DNA of 64,000 nt from the NCBI RefSeq assembly GCF_018881965.1, contig NZ_JACVPI010000001.1:564018-628017 (forward strand), in the 5' to 3' direction. The position numbers and the translations under genes are program-made. The notes under the pieces are model-generated. The model did no database searches. It was not told the origin of the DNA and worked only from the letters and a program-made list of their open reading frames with translations. Position 1 is the first letter of the stretch. Each line of letters opens with the position of its first letter. Positions 40,223 through 48,024 of the stretch are shown here, piece by piece. The DNA comes from Polynucleobacter sp. JS-Polo-80-F4 (GTDB taxonomy: Bacteria; Pseudomonadota; Gammaproteobacteria; Burkholderiales; Burkholderiaceae).

Positions 40223-41893
40223 TTAGTCTTTTGCGTAGATATCTACGTCTTTGGTTTCTTTAACAAACAGTGTACCGATTACCAATGTCATCGCAGCGAT
40301 GATGATTGGGTACCAGAGACCGTAGTAAATATTACCGTTTTGCGCTACCAAGGCGAAGGAGATCGTTGGCAACAAGCCACCGAACCAACCGTTACCAATA
40401 TGGTATGGCAATGACATAGAGGTGTAACGAATGCGGGTTGGGAACATCTCAACCAACATCGCAGCAATTGGGCCATAAACCATGGTTACCAATAGCACCA
40501 AAATTACCAAGATACCAAGAACTGCAGGGTAGTTAATTGCAGCAGGATCAGCCTTTACAGGGTAACCAGCAGCATTCAACGCCTCACGAATTGCTTTCTT
40601 AAACTCAGCATCTTTTGCCTTAGCATCAGCAGGCTCAAGACCCTTAGCAGTGTAGCCAGTGATTTCTGTATCACCAATCTTCACAACCGCTGTACCACCT
40701 GCAGGACCAGCAATAGTGCTGTAGCTAGCAGAGTTTGAAGCCATCACTTGCTTTGCAATATCGCAAGAACTTGTGAACTTCGCTGTACCTGTTGGGTTGA
40801 ACTGGAATGTACATTCATTCACATCAGCAGTAATTGTTGCTGGTGCAGTTGCCATCGCTTTTTCTAACGCTGGGTTAGCAAAGTGGGTTAAGCCATTGAA
40901 CAAGGAAACTGGTGTGTTAGGGATGTACAAAATAATAGCAATCAACAAACCACCCATGATGATCACTTTACGGCCAATCTTGTCAGACCATGCACCGAAA
41001 ATAACGAAGAATGGTGTACCAATTACCAATGAAGCAGCAATCAATAAGTTTGCAGACTTTGGATCCACCTTCAACACTTGTGTCAGGTAGAACAAAGCGT
41101 AGAACTGACCTGTGTACCAAACCACTGCCTGACCTGCAACCAGACCAAACAATGCCAAGATAACAATCTTCAAGTTCTTCCATTGACCGAATGACTCTGT
41201 CAAAGGTGCTTTAGACAATTTGCCTTCTTCTTTCATCTTCTTGAAAGCTGGTGATTCATTCATGGACAAACGAATCCATACAGAAATACCAAGCAATGCG
41301 ATAGAAGCGATGAAAGGAACGCGCCAGCCCCAAACATCAAAGTCTGGACCAGTGAATTCACGTGTGAACAAAATCACGAGCAAGGAGAGGAACAAGCCAA
41401 GAGTAGCTGTTGTCTGAATCCACGCCGTGTATGCACCACGCTTACCATTAGGAGCATGTTCTGCAACATAAGTAGCAGCACCACCGTACTCACCACCCAA
41501 AGCTAAACCTTGAAGCATACGTAATGCGATCAAGATAACTGGGGCAGCAACGCCGATAGTTGCGTAGTTAGGCAGGATACCTACGATGAAGGTCGCACCG
41601 CCCATCAATAAGATGGTTACTAGGAAGGTGTACTTACGACCAATCAAATCGCCTAAGCGACCGAATACCAATGCGCCGAATGGGCGAACGATAAAACCAG
41701 CAGCAAAAGCTAACAAAGCGAAAATGAAGGCAGAGCCAGCATCTAAGCCTGAGAAAAACTGCTTGGCAATAACGGCAGCCAAAGAACCGTAAAGATAAAA
41801 GTCGTACCACTCAAAGACTGTACCTAATGAGGAAGCAAAAATAACTTTGCGCTCTTCAGGGGTCATTGGGGCTGCTTTAGTTGATGTTGACAT
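40223..41893 (-). CDS. MFS transporter, metabolite:H+ symporter type, with a large periplasmic insertion
   Basis: A 12-helix proton symporter of 556 residues, related to ProP/KgtP/ShiA, for an unknown organic acid or osmolyte. Family marks are LGTVFEWYDFYLYG at helix 1, motif A GRLGDLIGRK, LRMLQGLALGGEYGGAATYVAEHAP and the second motif A-like WSDKIGRKV. Helices 9 and 10 are separated by about 125 residues (about 328-452) with Cys361 and Cys377 and little hydrophobicity; the usual loop is short. This insert should face the periplasm. A 5'-upstream inverted repeat is listed separately. Confidence 0.88.
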   Translation of the reverse strand: MSTSTKAAPMTPEERKVIFASSLGTVFEWYDFYLYGSLAAVIAKQFFSGLDAGSAFIFALLAFAAGFIVRPFGALVFGRLGDLIGRKYTFLVTILLMGGATFIVGILPNYATIGVAAPVILIALRMLQGLALGGEYGGAATYVAEHAPNGKRGAYTAWIQTTATLGLFLSLLVILFTREFTGPDFDVWGWRVPFIASIALLGISVWIRLSMNESPAFKKMKEEGKLSKAPLTESFGQWKNLKIVILALFGLVAGQAVVWYTGQFYALFYLTQVLKVDPKSANLLIAASLVIGTPFFVIFGAWSDKIGRKVIIMGGLLIAIILYIPNTPVSLFNGLTHFANPALEKAMATAPATITADVNECTFQFNPTGTAKFTSSCDIAKQVMASNSASYSTIAGPAGGTAVVKIGDTEITGYTAKGLEPADAKAKDAEFKKAIREALNAAGYPVKADPAAINYPAVLGILVILVLLVTMVYGPIAAMLVEMFPTRIRYTSMSLPYHIGNGWFGGLLPTISFALVAQNGNIYYGLWYPIIIAAMTLVIGTLFVKETKDVDIYAKD

Positions 41894-41943
41894 CAGTAGC
41901 TCCTAACTATTTTTATTAAATAAAAAACAACGGATTGATTATG

Positions 41944-41961
41944 CTTTGAAAAAATTCAAAG
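41944..41961 (-). promoter_or_regulatory. Inverted repeat upstream of the MFS gene
   Basis: CTTTGAA-AAAA-TTCAAAG, a perfect 18-base dyad 51 bases before the MFS start; a plausible operator. No promoter is certain in the 230 bases to the next gene, and I saw nothing else there. Confidence 0.4.
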
Positions 41962-42123
41962 AAATCCACTAGTTAGGGTAATTCCCCATCAAATAGGATC
42001 GGGGTTTTCCCGAGAAATGAGAAAACTAGAGGCAATTTCACAACAAGGACTAGCCCAGCGTCTAATGCGAGATCAGCGCCCTTATATAGTGGGCATAAAA
42101 ACCCCTGCCACGAAAATGGGAAA

Positions 42124-42753
42124 TTAGCGCGTTTTAGTAATAAACATTTTGGGTACGCGCAGATCCCAATAAATAGCTGCTGCGCGTAGTCCAAAAATTC
42201 CGAGCATGCAAATCACGGAGCCCTCAACTACATACTGAGGTAAGAAGTTCAATATCAGAACATAGGCACAACATCCCAGAGTTACTGGTATCGCATAAAG
42301 CTCATGCGACATGATGAGTGTTTTTCTGCCAGCCAGAACATCGCGCAATAATCCGCCACCGATTGCAGTAACAACACCCAAAATAACTGGCGCTACTGGT
42401 AGGCCATAACCCATACTCCACGCTTTATCAGCGCCTTGAATAGCAAAGAGTGCGGCACCAAAACCATCGATATACAGCATCCAGCGATAAATTTGTGGTT
42501 GAGTAAAGAAAGACTCTGCGAAGAAAGTGATGACACTTGCAGCAAGTGCAAGCCATACGTAAATTTGATTCTCAGACCAAAAAATTGGGGCCTCCAAAAT
42601 GATGTCTCGAATCGTGCCGCCGCCAATAGCCGTAATCAGCCCGAGCACTAAAACACCAAAGAGATCTACGCCACGATCTGCAATCGCCAAGACTCCTGTC
42701 ACCGCAAAGGCCATAGTGGCGATGATGCCAATCCAGAAATTAATATCTTCCAT
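42124..42753 (-). CDS. TRIC-type cation channel / UPF0126 membrane protein (YicG-like)
   Basis: A 209-residue inner-membrane protein with seven predicted helices in two related halves (TRIC family). Each half has the Gly-Gly-x-x-RD motif: AIGGGTIRDIIL and AIGGGLLRDVLAG. Animal relatives are trimeric potassium channels; the bacterial substrate is not established. The ATG at 42753 (MEDINFWIG) is chosen because homology begins there; the frame is open to 42822. It is divergent from maiA. Confidence 0.88.
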   Translation of the reverse strand: MEDINFWIGIIATMAFAVTGVLAIADRGVDLFGVLVLGLITAIGGGTIRDIILEAPIFWSENQIYVWLALAASVITFFAESFFTQPQIYRWMLYIDGFGAALFAIQGADKAWSMGYGLPVAPVILGVVTAIGGGLLRDVLAGRKTLIMSHELYAIPVTLGCCAYVLILNFLPQYVVEGSVICMLGIFGLRAAAIYWDLRVPKMFITKTR

Positions 42754-42843
42754 AGCATTGAGTCTAATGCACTTTGTATGAACGAAGACTTGAATAACCA
42801 TCCTCAATATACTGTTAGCCATGAGATTAAATAAGGTGTTGAT

Positions 42844-43524
42844 ATGACCCCCAAGCTTTATAGCTTTTGGCGTAGCTCTGCCGCATTTCGTGTGCGTATT
42901 GCCCTCAACCTAAAAGACATGGATTACGAAGTCATTCCGGTGCATCTAAGTAAAAATGGTGGCGAGCAAATTGGAGAGGCTTACAGCAGTAAAAATCCGA
43001 ATCGCCTAGTTCCCTTATTTGAGGATAGCGACAAAAGAATTCATCAATCCTTAGCAATCATTGAGTATCTAGAAGAAGTTGCCCCAGAACCAGCGCTCTT
43101 GCCAAAAAATGTAATTGATCGGGCATGGGTACGCGCAATTGCAATGGATATTGCCAGTGATATTCATCCCATCAATAATGTGCGGGTTTTAAGATACCTA
43201 ATTAAAAAGTTAGGCATTAGTAATGAGGCGAAAGATGAGTGGTACCAGCATTGGGTCAACTTAGGATTAGAGGGTATTGAAAAGCAGTTAAGCCTTGATC
43301 GTCGAGTGGGAAAATTTTCCTTTGGCGATCAACCAGGCCTAATTGATGTTTGCTTAGTACCCCAGCTTTTTAATGCGCTTAGCGCAAAAGTAGATGTGCG
43401 CCCATTTCCCACTCTCATGCGAATATTTCATGAGTGCATGCAATTGCCTGCTTTTATTGATGCTTCCTGGGAAAAACAAATTGATGCAGAGGGATTAAAC
43501 CCCGTTGCTCCACCACAGAAATAA
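42844..43524 (+). CDS. maiA: Maleylacetoacetate isomerase / zeta-class glutathione transferase
   Basis: Glutathione-dependent isomerase for tyrosine and aromatic-acid breakdown. The 226-residue protein has the zeta-class active-site motif SFWRSSAAFRVRIALNLK with the catalytic Ser-Ser-Ala-Ala pattern, NRLVPLFED and HQSLAIIEYLEE, and the C-terminal PGLIDVCLVPQLFNA. No homogentisate or fumarylacetoacetate gene is next to it. Its last 30 bases overlap the convergent AEC transporter gene. Confidence 0.9.
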   Translation: MTPKLYSFWRSSAAFRVRIALNLKDMDYEVIPVHLSKNGGEQIGEAYSSKNPNRLVPLFEDSDKRIHQSLAIIEYLEEVAPEPALLPKNVIDRAWVRAIAMDIASDIHPINNVRVLRYLIKKLGISNEAKDEWYQHWVNLGLEGIEKQLSLDRRVGKFSFGDQPGLIDVCLVPQLFNALSAKVDVRPFPTLMRIFHECMQLPAFIDASWEKQIDAEGLNPVAPPQK

Positions 43525-44424
43525 TGAGAGGGTGAGCAATGAACTCACCGTCGTAATTAATACCACTCTGGAAATAACGCTGCCGTCAGCTTTGTAATAC
43601 TGTGCCAACATAAAAGGTCCTGTGCCAGTGGGAAGCGCACTCAAAATCACAATTGCGCTCACCCAAAGTCCCGGCAAATCCAAAATTGGTACTGCAATAA
43701 TCCAGGCAATGATTGGCTGAACAATCAGTTTTGCCAAACTGATGCCCCAAGCCTGAGCTGGGGTAGCAGTGCTTTTTTGCATCAGAAATAAACCAATCGA
43801 TACCAGTGCACATGGTGTCGATGCGGCAGCCAAGAATGCAATCACTTGCGCAATCGGATCATACAAAGTCAAGCCGCTAGCTGCCCACACTAAACCAGCA
43901 ACAGGGGCAATTAATAATGGATTGGTACAAAGCGATTTGATGACGCTCCACACAATCTCATGCGATTTCTTGTGTGACAAGATGCCAATTTCAATGAGCA
44001 CTGTCGCTAAAGCAAACATCACAAACACAATAAAGGTAGAAATAATGGCGGGAGCTAAACCATCTTGGCCAAGAGCGAGCACGCACAATGGGATACCCAT
44101 ATAACCAGTATTTGAATAAGAGGCGCTAAGACCATCAAAGCTGGCTGCTGCTAAATCTCGATTACATAGCCAGCTAATGAAAAGCACTACTGCAAACACA
44201 ATCAAACAACTGAGAAAAAAGGCGGCGATGAAACCAGGCTGCCAAAGTGTTTCCCAACCGCTATTGGCGGCAAAGTTAAATAGTTGTGCAGGCAAGGCCA
44301 ACCAAACAACAAAACGATTTAGCTCAATAGAAGCATTAATACCTAACTTACCGGTGCGCCCACCAATATAGCCAATCAAGATCAGCAAGAAGACTGGGAG
44401 AACTACATTAAATACGTAGAGCAA
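43495..44424 (-). CDS. AEC-family transporter
   Basis: A 309-residue membrane protein with about ten helices, of the auxin-efflux-carrier family found in many bacteria for small organic acids. Family marks are VLPVFLLILIGYIGGRTGKL, the segment ASYSNTGYMGIPLCVLALG and, near the end, ALPTGTGPFMLAQYYKADGSVISRVVLITTVSS. The substrate cannot be predicted. Its 3' end overlaps convergent maiA by 30 bases; upstream, the carbonic anhydrase gene lies 27 bases away on the same strand. Confidence 0.88.
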   Translation of the reverse strand: MLYVFNVVLPVFLLILIGYIGGRTGKLGINASIELNRFVVWLALPAQLFNFAANSGWETLWQPGFIAAFFLSCLIVFAVVLFISWLCNRDLAAASFDGLSASYSNTGYMGIPLCVLALGQDGLAPAIISTFIVFVMFALATVLIEIGILSHKKSHEIVWSVIKSLCTNPLLIAPVAGLVWAASGLTLYDPIAQVIAFLAAASTPCALVSIGLFLMQKSTATPAQAWGISLAKLIVQPIIAWIIAVPILDLPGLWVSAIVILSALPTGTGPFMLAQYYKADGSVISRVVLITTVSSLLTLSLFLWWSNGV

Positions 44425-44451
44425 AATATTTAACCGGCAACAGTTTGAAGG

Positions 44452-44976
44452 TTAGGAAATTTTCTTCAGCGTCTTGACATAACGCTGTGCATTTTTGACA
44501 TAACGTCCAGAGATCTCGTGGATACCAGCAATTTGCTCTGAGGTCAGCTCTTTAACTGCCTTGGCAGGCGTCCCCAAAATCATGGAGCCATCTGGAAATT
44601 CTTTTCCTTCAGTAACAAGCGCGCCCGCACCAACTAGAGAGTTTTTTCCAATCTTGGCACCATTCAAAATGACTGCGCCAATACCAATCAAACTACCGTC
44701 TCCAATCTGGCAACCATGCAACATCACTTGATGACCTACAGTGACATGCTTACCAATGATGAGTGGGAAACCCGGGTCTGTGTGCAGAACAGAAGCATCT
44801 TGCACATTACTGCCTTCCCCAATTTGAATGAGATCGTTATCGCCGCGGATAACTACCTTGGGCCAGATACTCGCATCTTGATGGAGCTCCACTTTGCCGA
44901 TCACTTCTGCACTCTCGGCAACCCAAGCACCCTCAGCCAATTGCGGGGCATTTCCGTCTAGTTCAAATATAGCCAT
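44452..44976 (-). CDS. Gamma-carbonic-anhydrase-like protein (YrdA family)
   Basis: A 174-residue trimeric left-handed beta-helix protein with hexapeptide repeats ([72 protein letters not shown] is the repeat-rich region). The metal-binding histidines lie in VLHTDPG and [11 protein letters not shown]. Some members bind zinc or iron and hydrate carbon dioxide; many are only weakly active. It is in tandem with the AEC gene; amt starts upstream on the same strand. Confidence 0.9.
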   Translation of the reverse strand: MAIFELDGNAPQLAEGAWVAESAEVIGKVELHQDASIWPKVVIRGDNDLIQIGEGSNVQDASVLHTDPGFPLIIGKHVTVGHQVMLHGCQIGDGSLIGIGAVILNGAKIGKNSLVGAGALVTEGKEFPDGSMILGTPAKAVKELTSEQIAGIHEISGRYVKNAQRYVKTLKKIS

Positions 44977-45027
44977 GACTCATTATAGGTATGAATCAGG
45001 CTATAGATAAACAACAAGATTAATGAA

Positions 45028-46230
45028 TTACCAGTTAGGCTCGCGATCAGGCGTAGAAGAAATGCGGTGCACACTTAAGTCAGCGCCTTCAAATTCTTCT
45101 TCTTGCGACATCCGAATACCCAAGACAGCCTTCAAAGCGCCATACACAATAAAACCACCGACTAGCGCAATCCCAACGCCCAGAGCGCTACCAATCAACT
45201 GACCAGTAAAAGTAATGCCACCGATTCCGCCCAGCGCCTTGGTTCCAAAGATGCCTGCCGCTAATCCACCCCAGAGACCACATAAACCATGCAAAGGCCA
45301 CACGCCAAGAACATCATCAATCTTCCAACGGTTTTGGACCAAGGTGAACATGTAAACAAACAAAGCACCAGCAACCAAGCCAACAAACAAAGCACCTAAT
45401 GGATGCATCAAGTCTGAGCCTGCGCACACAGCCACCAAACCAGCAAGCGGGCCGTTGTAAGTAAAACCAGGATCGTTGCGACCAACTACCCAAGCCGCCA
45501 ATGTTCCACCAACCATGGCCATCAATGAGTTCATCGCAACTAAGCCACTGATCTTGTCGATGGTTTGCGCACTCATCACATTGAAGCCAAACCAACCTAC
45601 CGCCAAAATCCAAGCACCTAAAGCTAAGAAAGGAATGCTTGAAGGTGGGTGAGCAGAGATTTGACCTTCTTTTGTATAGCGACCACGACGAGCACCCAAC
45701 AGAATGACTGCAGGCAAGGCAATCCAACCACCTACCGCATGAACCACTATCGATCCAGCAAAGTCATGAAACTCTTCACCTGTAAATTCTTTGATCCAAG
45801 CTTGAATACCATAATGCTGATTCCAAGCAATACCTTCAAAGAAGGGGTACACAAAACCGACCAACACAAAAGTAGCAATCAGCTGCGGATTAAATTTAGC
45901 GCGCTCTGCAATGCCGCCAGAAATAATTGCAGGGATAGCTGCAGCAAAAGTCAGTAAGAAGAAAAACTTCACCAACTCATAACCATTCTTCTCTGCCAGA
46001 AACTCTGCACCAGAGAAAAAGTTCACACCATAAGCAATGCTGTAACCAATGAAGAAGTACGCAATCGTTGAGACTGCAAAATCCACCAAGATTTTGACCA
46101 AAGCATTTACTTGGTTTTTCTTGCGTACGGTTCCTAGCTCTAAGAATGCAAATCCTGCGTGCATAGCCAGAACCATAATGGCGCCGAGCAAGATGAATAA
46201 TGCATCGCTACCTGACTTCAAAGTTTCCAT
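45028..46230 (-). CDS. amt: Ammonium transporter (Amt/AmtB family)
   Basis: Inner-membrane ammonium channel of about 11 helices. The ATG at 46230 (400 residues) has GAGGGGAAA just upstream; the frame runs on to 46320. Visible are the start SGSDALFILLGAIMVLAMHAGFAFLELGTVRKKN, the two pore histidines in VVHAVGGWIALP and LMHPLGALFVG, and the C-terminal tail. No PII gene (glnK) is next to it, unlike the common glnK-amtB pair. An NtrC-like palindrome lies 63-79 bases upstream. Confidence 0.94.
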   Translation of the reverse strand: METLKSGSDALFILLGAIMVLAMHAGFAFLELGTVRKKNQVNALVKILVDFAVSTIAYFFIGYSIAYGVNFFSGAEFLAEKNGYELVKFFFLLTFAAAIPAIISGGIAERAKFNPQLIATFVLVGFVYPFFEGIAWNQHYGIQAWIKEFTGEEFHDFAGSIVVHAVGGWIALPAVILLGARRGRYTKEGQISAHPPSSIPFLALGAWILAVGWFGFNVMSAQTIDKISGLVAMNSLMAMVGGTLAAWVVGRNDPGFTYNGPLAGLVAVCAGSDLMHPLGALFVGLVAGALFVYMFTLVQNRWKIDDVLGVWPLHGLCGLWGGLAAGIFGTKALGGIGGITFTGQLIGSALGVGIALVGGFIVYGALKAVLGIRMSQEEEFEGADLSVHRISSTPDREPNW

Positions 46231-46292
46231 GAAATTTCCCCTCTTATTTTTTGCATCATTATGGGGAATTAAAAAGCCAAAAAAGGGCATAT

Positions 46293-46309
46293 TGCACTTT
46301 TTTAGTGCA
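46293..46309. promoter_or_regulatory. NtrC-like palindrome between amt and the Rap1a-like gene
   Basis: TGCACT-TTTTT-AGTGCA matches the NtrC consensus TGCACC-N5-GGTGCA at all but the innermost base of each arm. It fits nitrogen control of amt. No sigma54 (GG-N10-GC) promoter is visible on the amt strand. Confidence 0.5.
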
Positions 46310-46365
46310 TATATAAGCATTTAGATGGTTTATTATCACTTTTACATACACCTAAGGGAGAACCC

Positions 46366-46728
46366 ATGAAAAAATTCCTCATTGCATTAGCCGCTTTAGC
46401 TTCATTTTCCGGCCTTGCCCAATCACAAGAAACCATCAAAGTATTGAGCACTGAAGAACTCGCGAACGTTTGCAAGCTCCCTGCAAGCCCAGAATCACGT
46501 AGCTTTTGTATTGGCTTTACAACTGCTGTGTATGAAACCTATTTAGCTACACGTCACCCGCAACGCGCAAAGCCATTTATTTGCGTTAAGCAACCAGCGC
46601 CAGCGCGCGATGAAGTTATTGGCGATTTTGTGAAATTTGCACAAAGCAATCCGCAAGTTGCTGACAAGCCGGCATCCGGTGTTTTCTTGGGCTTCTTAGC
46701 ATCACGCTTCCCTTGCGCCAGAAAATAA
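46366..46728 (+). CDS. Rap1a/Tai-like immunity-domain secreted protein
   Basis: A 120-residue protein with a signal peptide (LIALAALASFSGLAQS, cut before QETIK). The mature part has four cysteines (C36, C48, C73, C117) in the order seen in the Rap1a/Tai family, where they form disulfides: CKLPAS, FCIGFTTAVYETYL, FICVKQ and FPC at the end. Members elsewhere protect against type VI secretion amidase effectors. No effector or secretion gene is next to it, so here the domain may serve another periplasmic role. It is divergent from amt. Confidence 0.75.
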   Translation: MKKFLIALAALASFSGLAQSQETIKVLSTEELANVCKLPASPESRSFCIGFTTAVYETYLATRHPQRAKPFICVKQPAPARDEVIGDFVKFAQSNPQVADKPASGVFLGFLASRFPCARK

Positions 46729-46775
46729 TCTAAGCAACTTAGCTAAAACAATACTCATTTAAAGGATCAGTTGAG

Positions 46776-47063
46776 ATGAAAAAAATTATCGCAATTACTG
46801 CAGCAACTTTAGCAATCGCTGGTTGCTCAAATATGAGCAACACAGAACAACGCACACTTTCAGGCGCAGGCATTGGCGCAGCAGCTGGTGCTGTTGGCAC
46901 TGCAATCTTCCACGGCAATCCTATCTGGGGTGCAGTTGGTGGTGCGGCTGTTGGCGCAGCATCTGGCTATGTCTATGATGCATACAAGAAAAATGAAGGC
47001 GCAAATTACAACGCTGGCTATAACGCTGGAAAAAATAATCAGCCAGCGCAAGCACCAAACTAA
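46776..47063 (+). CDS. Glycine-zipper lipoprotein
   Basis: A 95-residue predicted outer-membrane lipoprotein: signal peptide with lipobox LAIAGC (Cys17) followed by SNMS, then a glycine-zipper stretch GAGIGAAAGAVGTAIFHGNPIWGAVGGAAVGAASGYVYDAY, which can make a paired-helix hairpin in a membrane. The C-terminal tail is Asn/Gln-rich. Related proteins (YMGG or SlyB-like) are often envelope-stress associated. It is in tandem with the Rap1a-like gene, 47 bases away. Confidence 0.85.
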   Translation: MKKIIAITAATLAIAGCSNMSNTEQRTLSGAGIGAAAGAVGTAIFHGNPIWGAVGGAAVGAASGYVYDAYKKNEGANYNAGYNAGKNNQPAQAPN

Positions 47064-47105
47064 GCTTCATCACTTGGCCCAATAAGGCCGTAACGCAGCA
47101 ACACG

Positions 47106-47140
47106 AACCCAGCTCGTATTAATTTACCAGCTGGGTTTTT
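47106..47140 (+). terminator. Intrinsic terminator of the Rap1a-like / lipoprotein pair
   Basis: Stem AACCCAGCT / AGCTGGGTT with a 14-base loop and a T run on the plus strand. It overlaps the last codons of the convergent OsmC gene. Confidence 0.8.
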
Positions 47141-47508
47141 ATTTGGATTTGACCCGCTAAGGCTTTGTGTATTGGGCACTTATCTGCAATCTCTAGCAGG
47201 CGCTCTTTTTCTTCTGCGCTTAAATTTCCTTGCAGCTGAATCTCACGAGAGAACGTTTCAACATCATCAGCCCTCTCAATAGCTACAGTCACAATCGCAT
47301 TCTCTAATTTCATTTCCTTACGACCTGCGTACATCTTTAAAGTCATCGATGTACAAGCAGCCAAAGCGGCGCCAAGATACTCATGGGGGCTAGGGCCAGT
47401 GCCAGAGCCGCCTTTAGAAACTTCTGCATCCGCTAAAAAATGCAAATCACCAGCAGTCAATTTCTGCTGAAGTGGGCCTTGGCCAAACTGCGAGACTACT
47501 TTTCTCAT
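47119..47508 (-). CDS. OsmC-family protein
   Basis: A 129-residue protein of the OsmC/Ohr fold, which reduces organic or other peroxides with a cysteine pair. The first cysteine is in LAACTSMTLKMYAGRKEM and the second in IADKCPIHKALAG, as in OsmC/YhfA relatives. The start motif and GTGPSPHEYLGAALAA are typical. Its specific substrate is unknown. Its 3' end contains the opposite-strand terminator. It is 47 bases from the rhodanese gene on the same strand. Confidence 0.9.
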   Translation of the reverse strand: MRKVVSQFGQGPLQQKLTAGDLHFLADAEVSKGGSGTGPSPHEYLGAALAACTSMTLKMYAGRKEMKLENAIVTVAIERADDVETFSREIQLQGNLSAEEKERLLEIADKCPIHKALAGQIQIKTQLVN

Positions 47509-47555
47509 AATGATCCTAAAAAAATTATTTCAATGGCTTAAATGACAGGGTGACT

Positions 47556-47966
47556 TTAACCGGAATGGGATTTGCCTGCTTTTTCTGAAGTGGGTAATTG
47601 CGCTTTTTTCCATGCACTAAAGCCTCCTTGCAAATGACAAATATTGGGCACACCCATTCTCTGCAAGGTTTGCGTGGCTAATGCCGAACGCCATGCGGAG
47701 GCGCAATATAAGACCAATCTTTTCCCTTCACCAAAGACAGGCTTGTAATAAGGACTATCCGGATCAACCCAAAACTCCAACATTCCCCTAGGAGCATGCA
47801 ATGCATTGGGAATCATGCCCTCTCGCTCTAATTCACGAACATCACGAATATCCACAAAAACCACATTTGAGTCGGTTAATAATTCCTGTGCCTTTTCCAC
47901 CGATAGCGTCTCAATTTCAGACATTGCCACCTGAATGAGCTCTTGATATCCAATCTTCAATTTCAT
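47556..47966 (-). CDS. Rhodanese-like domain protein
   Basis: Single-domain sulfurtransferase of 136 residues. The active-site cysteine is in VLYCASAWRSALATQTL, and the domain start is AQELLTDSNVVFVDIRDVRELEREGMIPNALHAPRG. The ATG at 47966 has AGGAG six bases upstream. It probably moves sulfane sulfur between thiols; the target is unknown. It is in tandem with the OsmC gene, which also deals with thiol chemistry. Confidence 0.9.
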   Translation of the reverse strand: MKLKIGYQELIQVAMSEIETLSVEKAQELLTDSNVVFVDIRDVRELEREGMIPNALHAPRGMLEFWVDPDSPYYKPVFGEGKRLVLYCASAWRSALATQTLQRMGVPNICHLQGGFSAWKKAQLPTSEKAGKSHSG

Positions 47967-48024
47967 CAAAATCTCCTAAATTAACAATGCCAAAATGTTC
48001 TCAGGCACCTGCTACCATTCTGCT

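Noticed and set aside
41973-42194. 73-codon minus-strand frame upstream of the MFS gene
   Set aside because: It runs into the TRIC gene, starts without a ribosome-binding site and has no recognisable motif.
45317-45727. 136-codon frame within amt in another frame on the same strand
   Set aside because: Rich in Trp, Cys and Ser, as expected from a shifted hydrophobic gene; amt is unambiguous.
46231-46292. Possible sigma54 promoter for amt
   Set aside because: No GG-N10-GC pair on the minus strand in the region. The plus-strand candidate at 46262-46277 points away from amt and has a poor -12 half.
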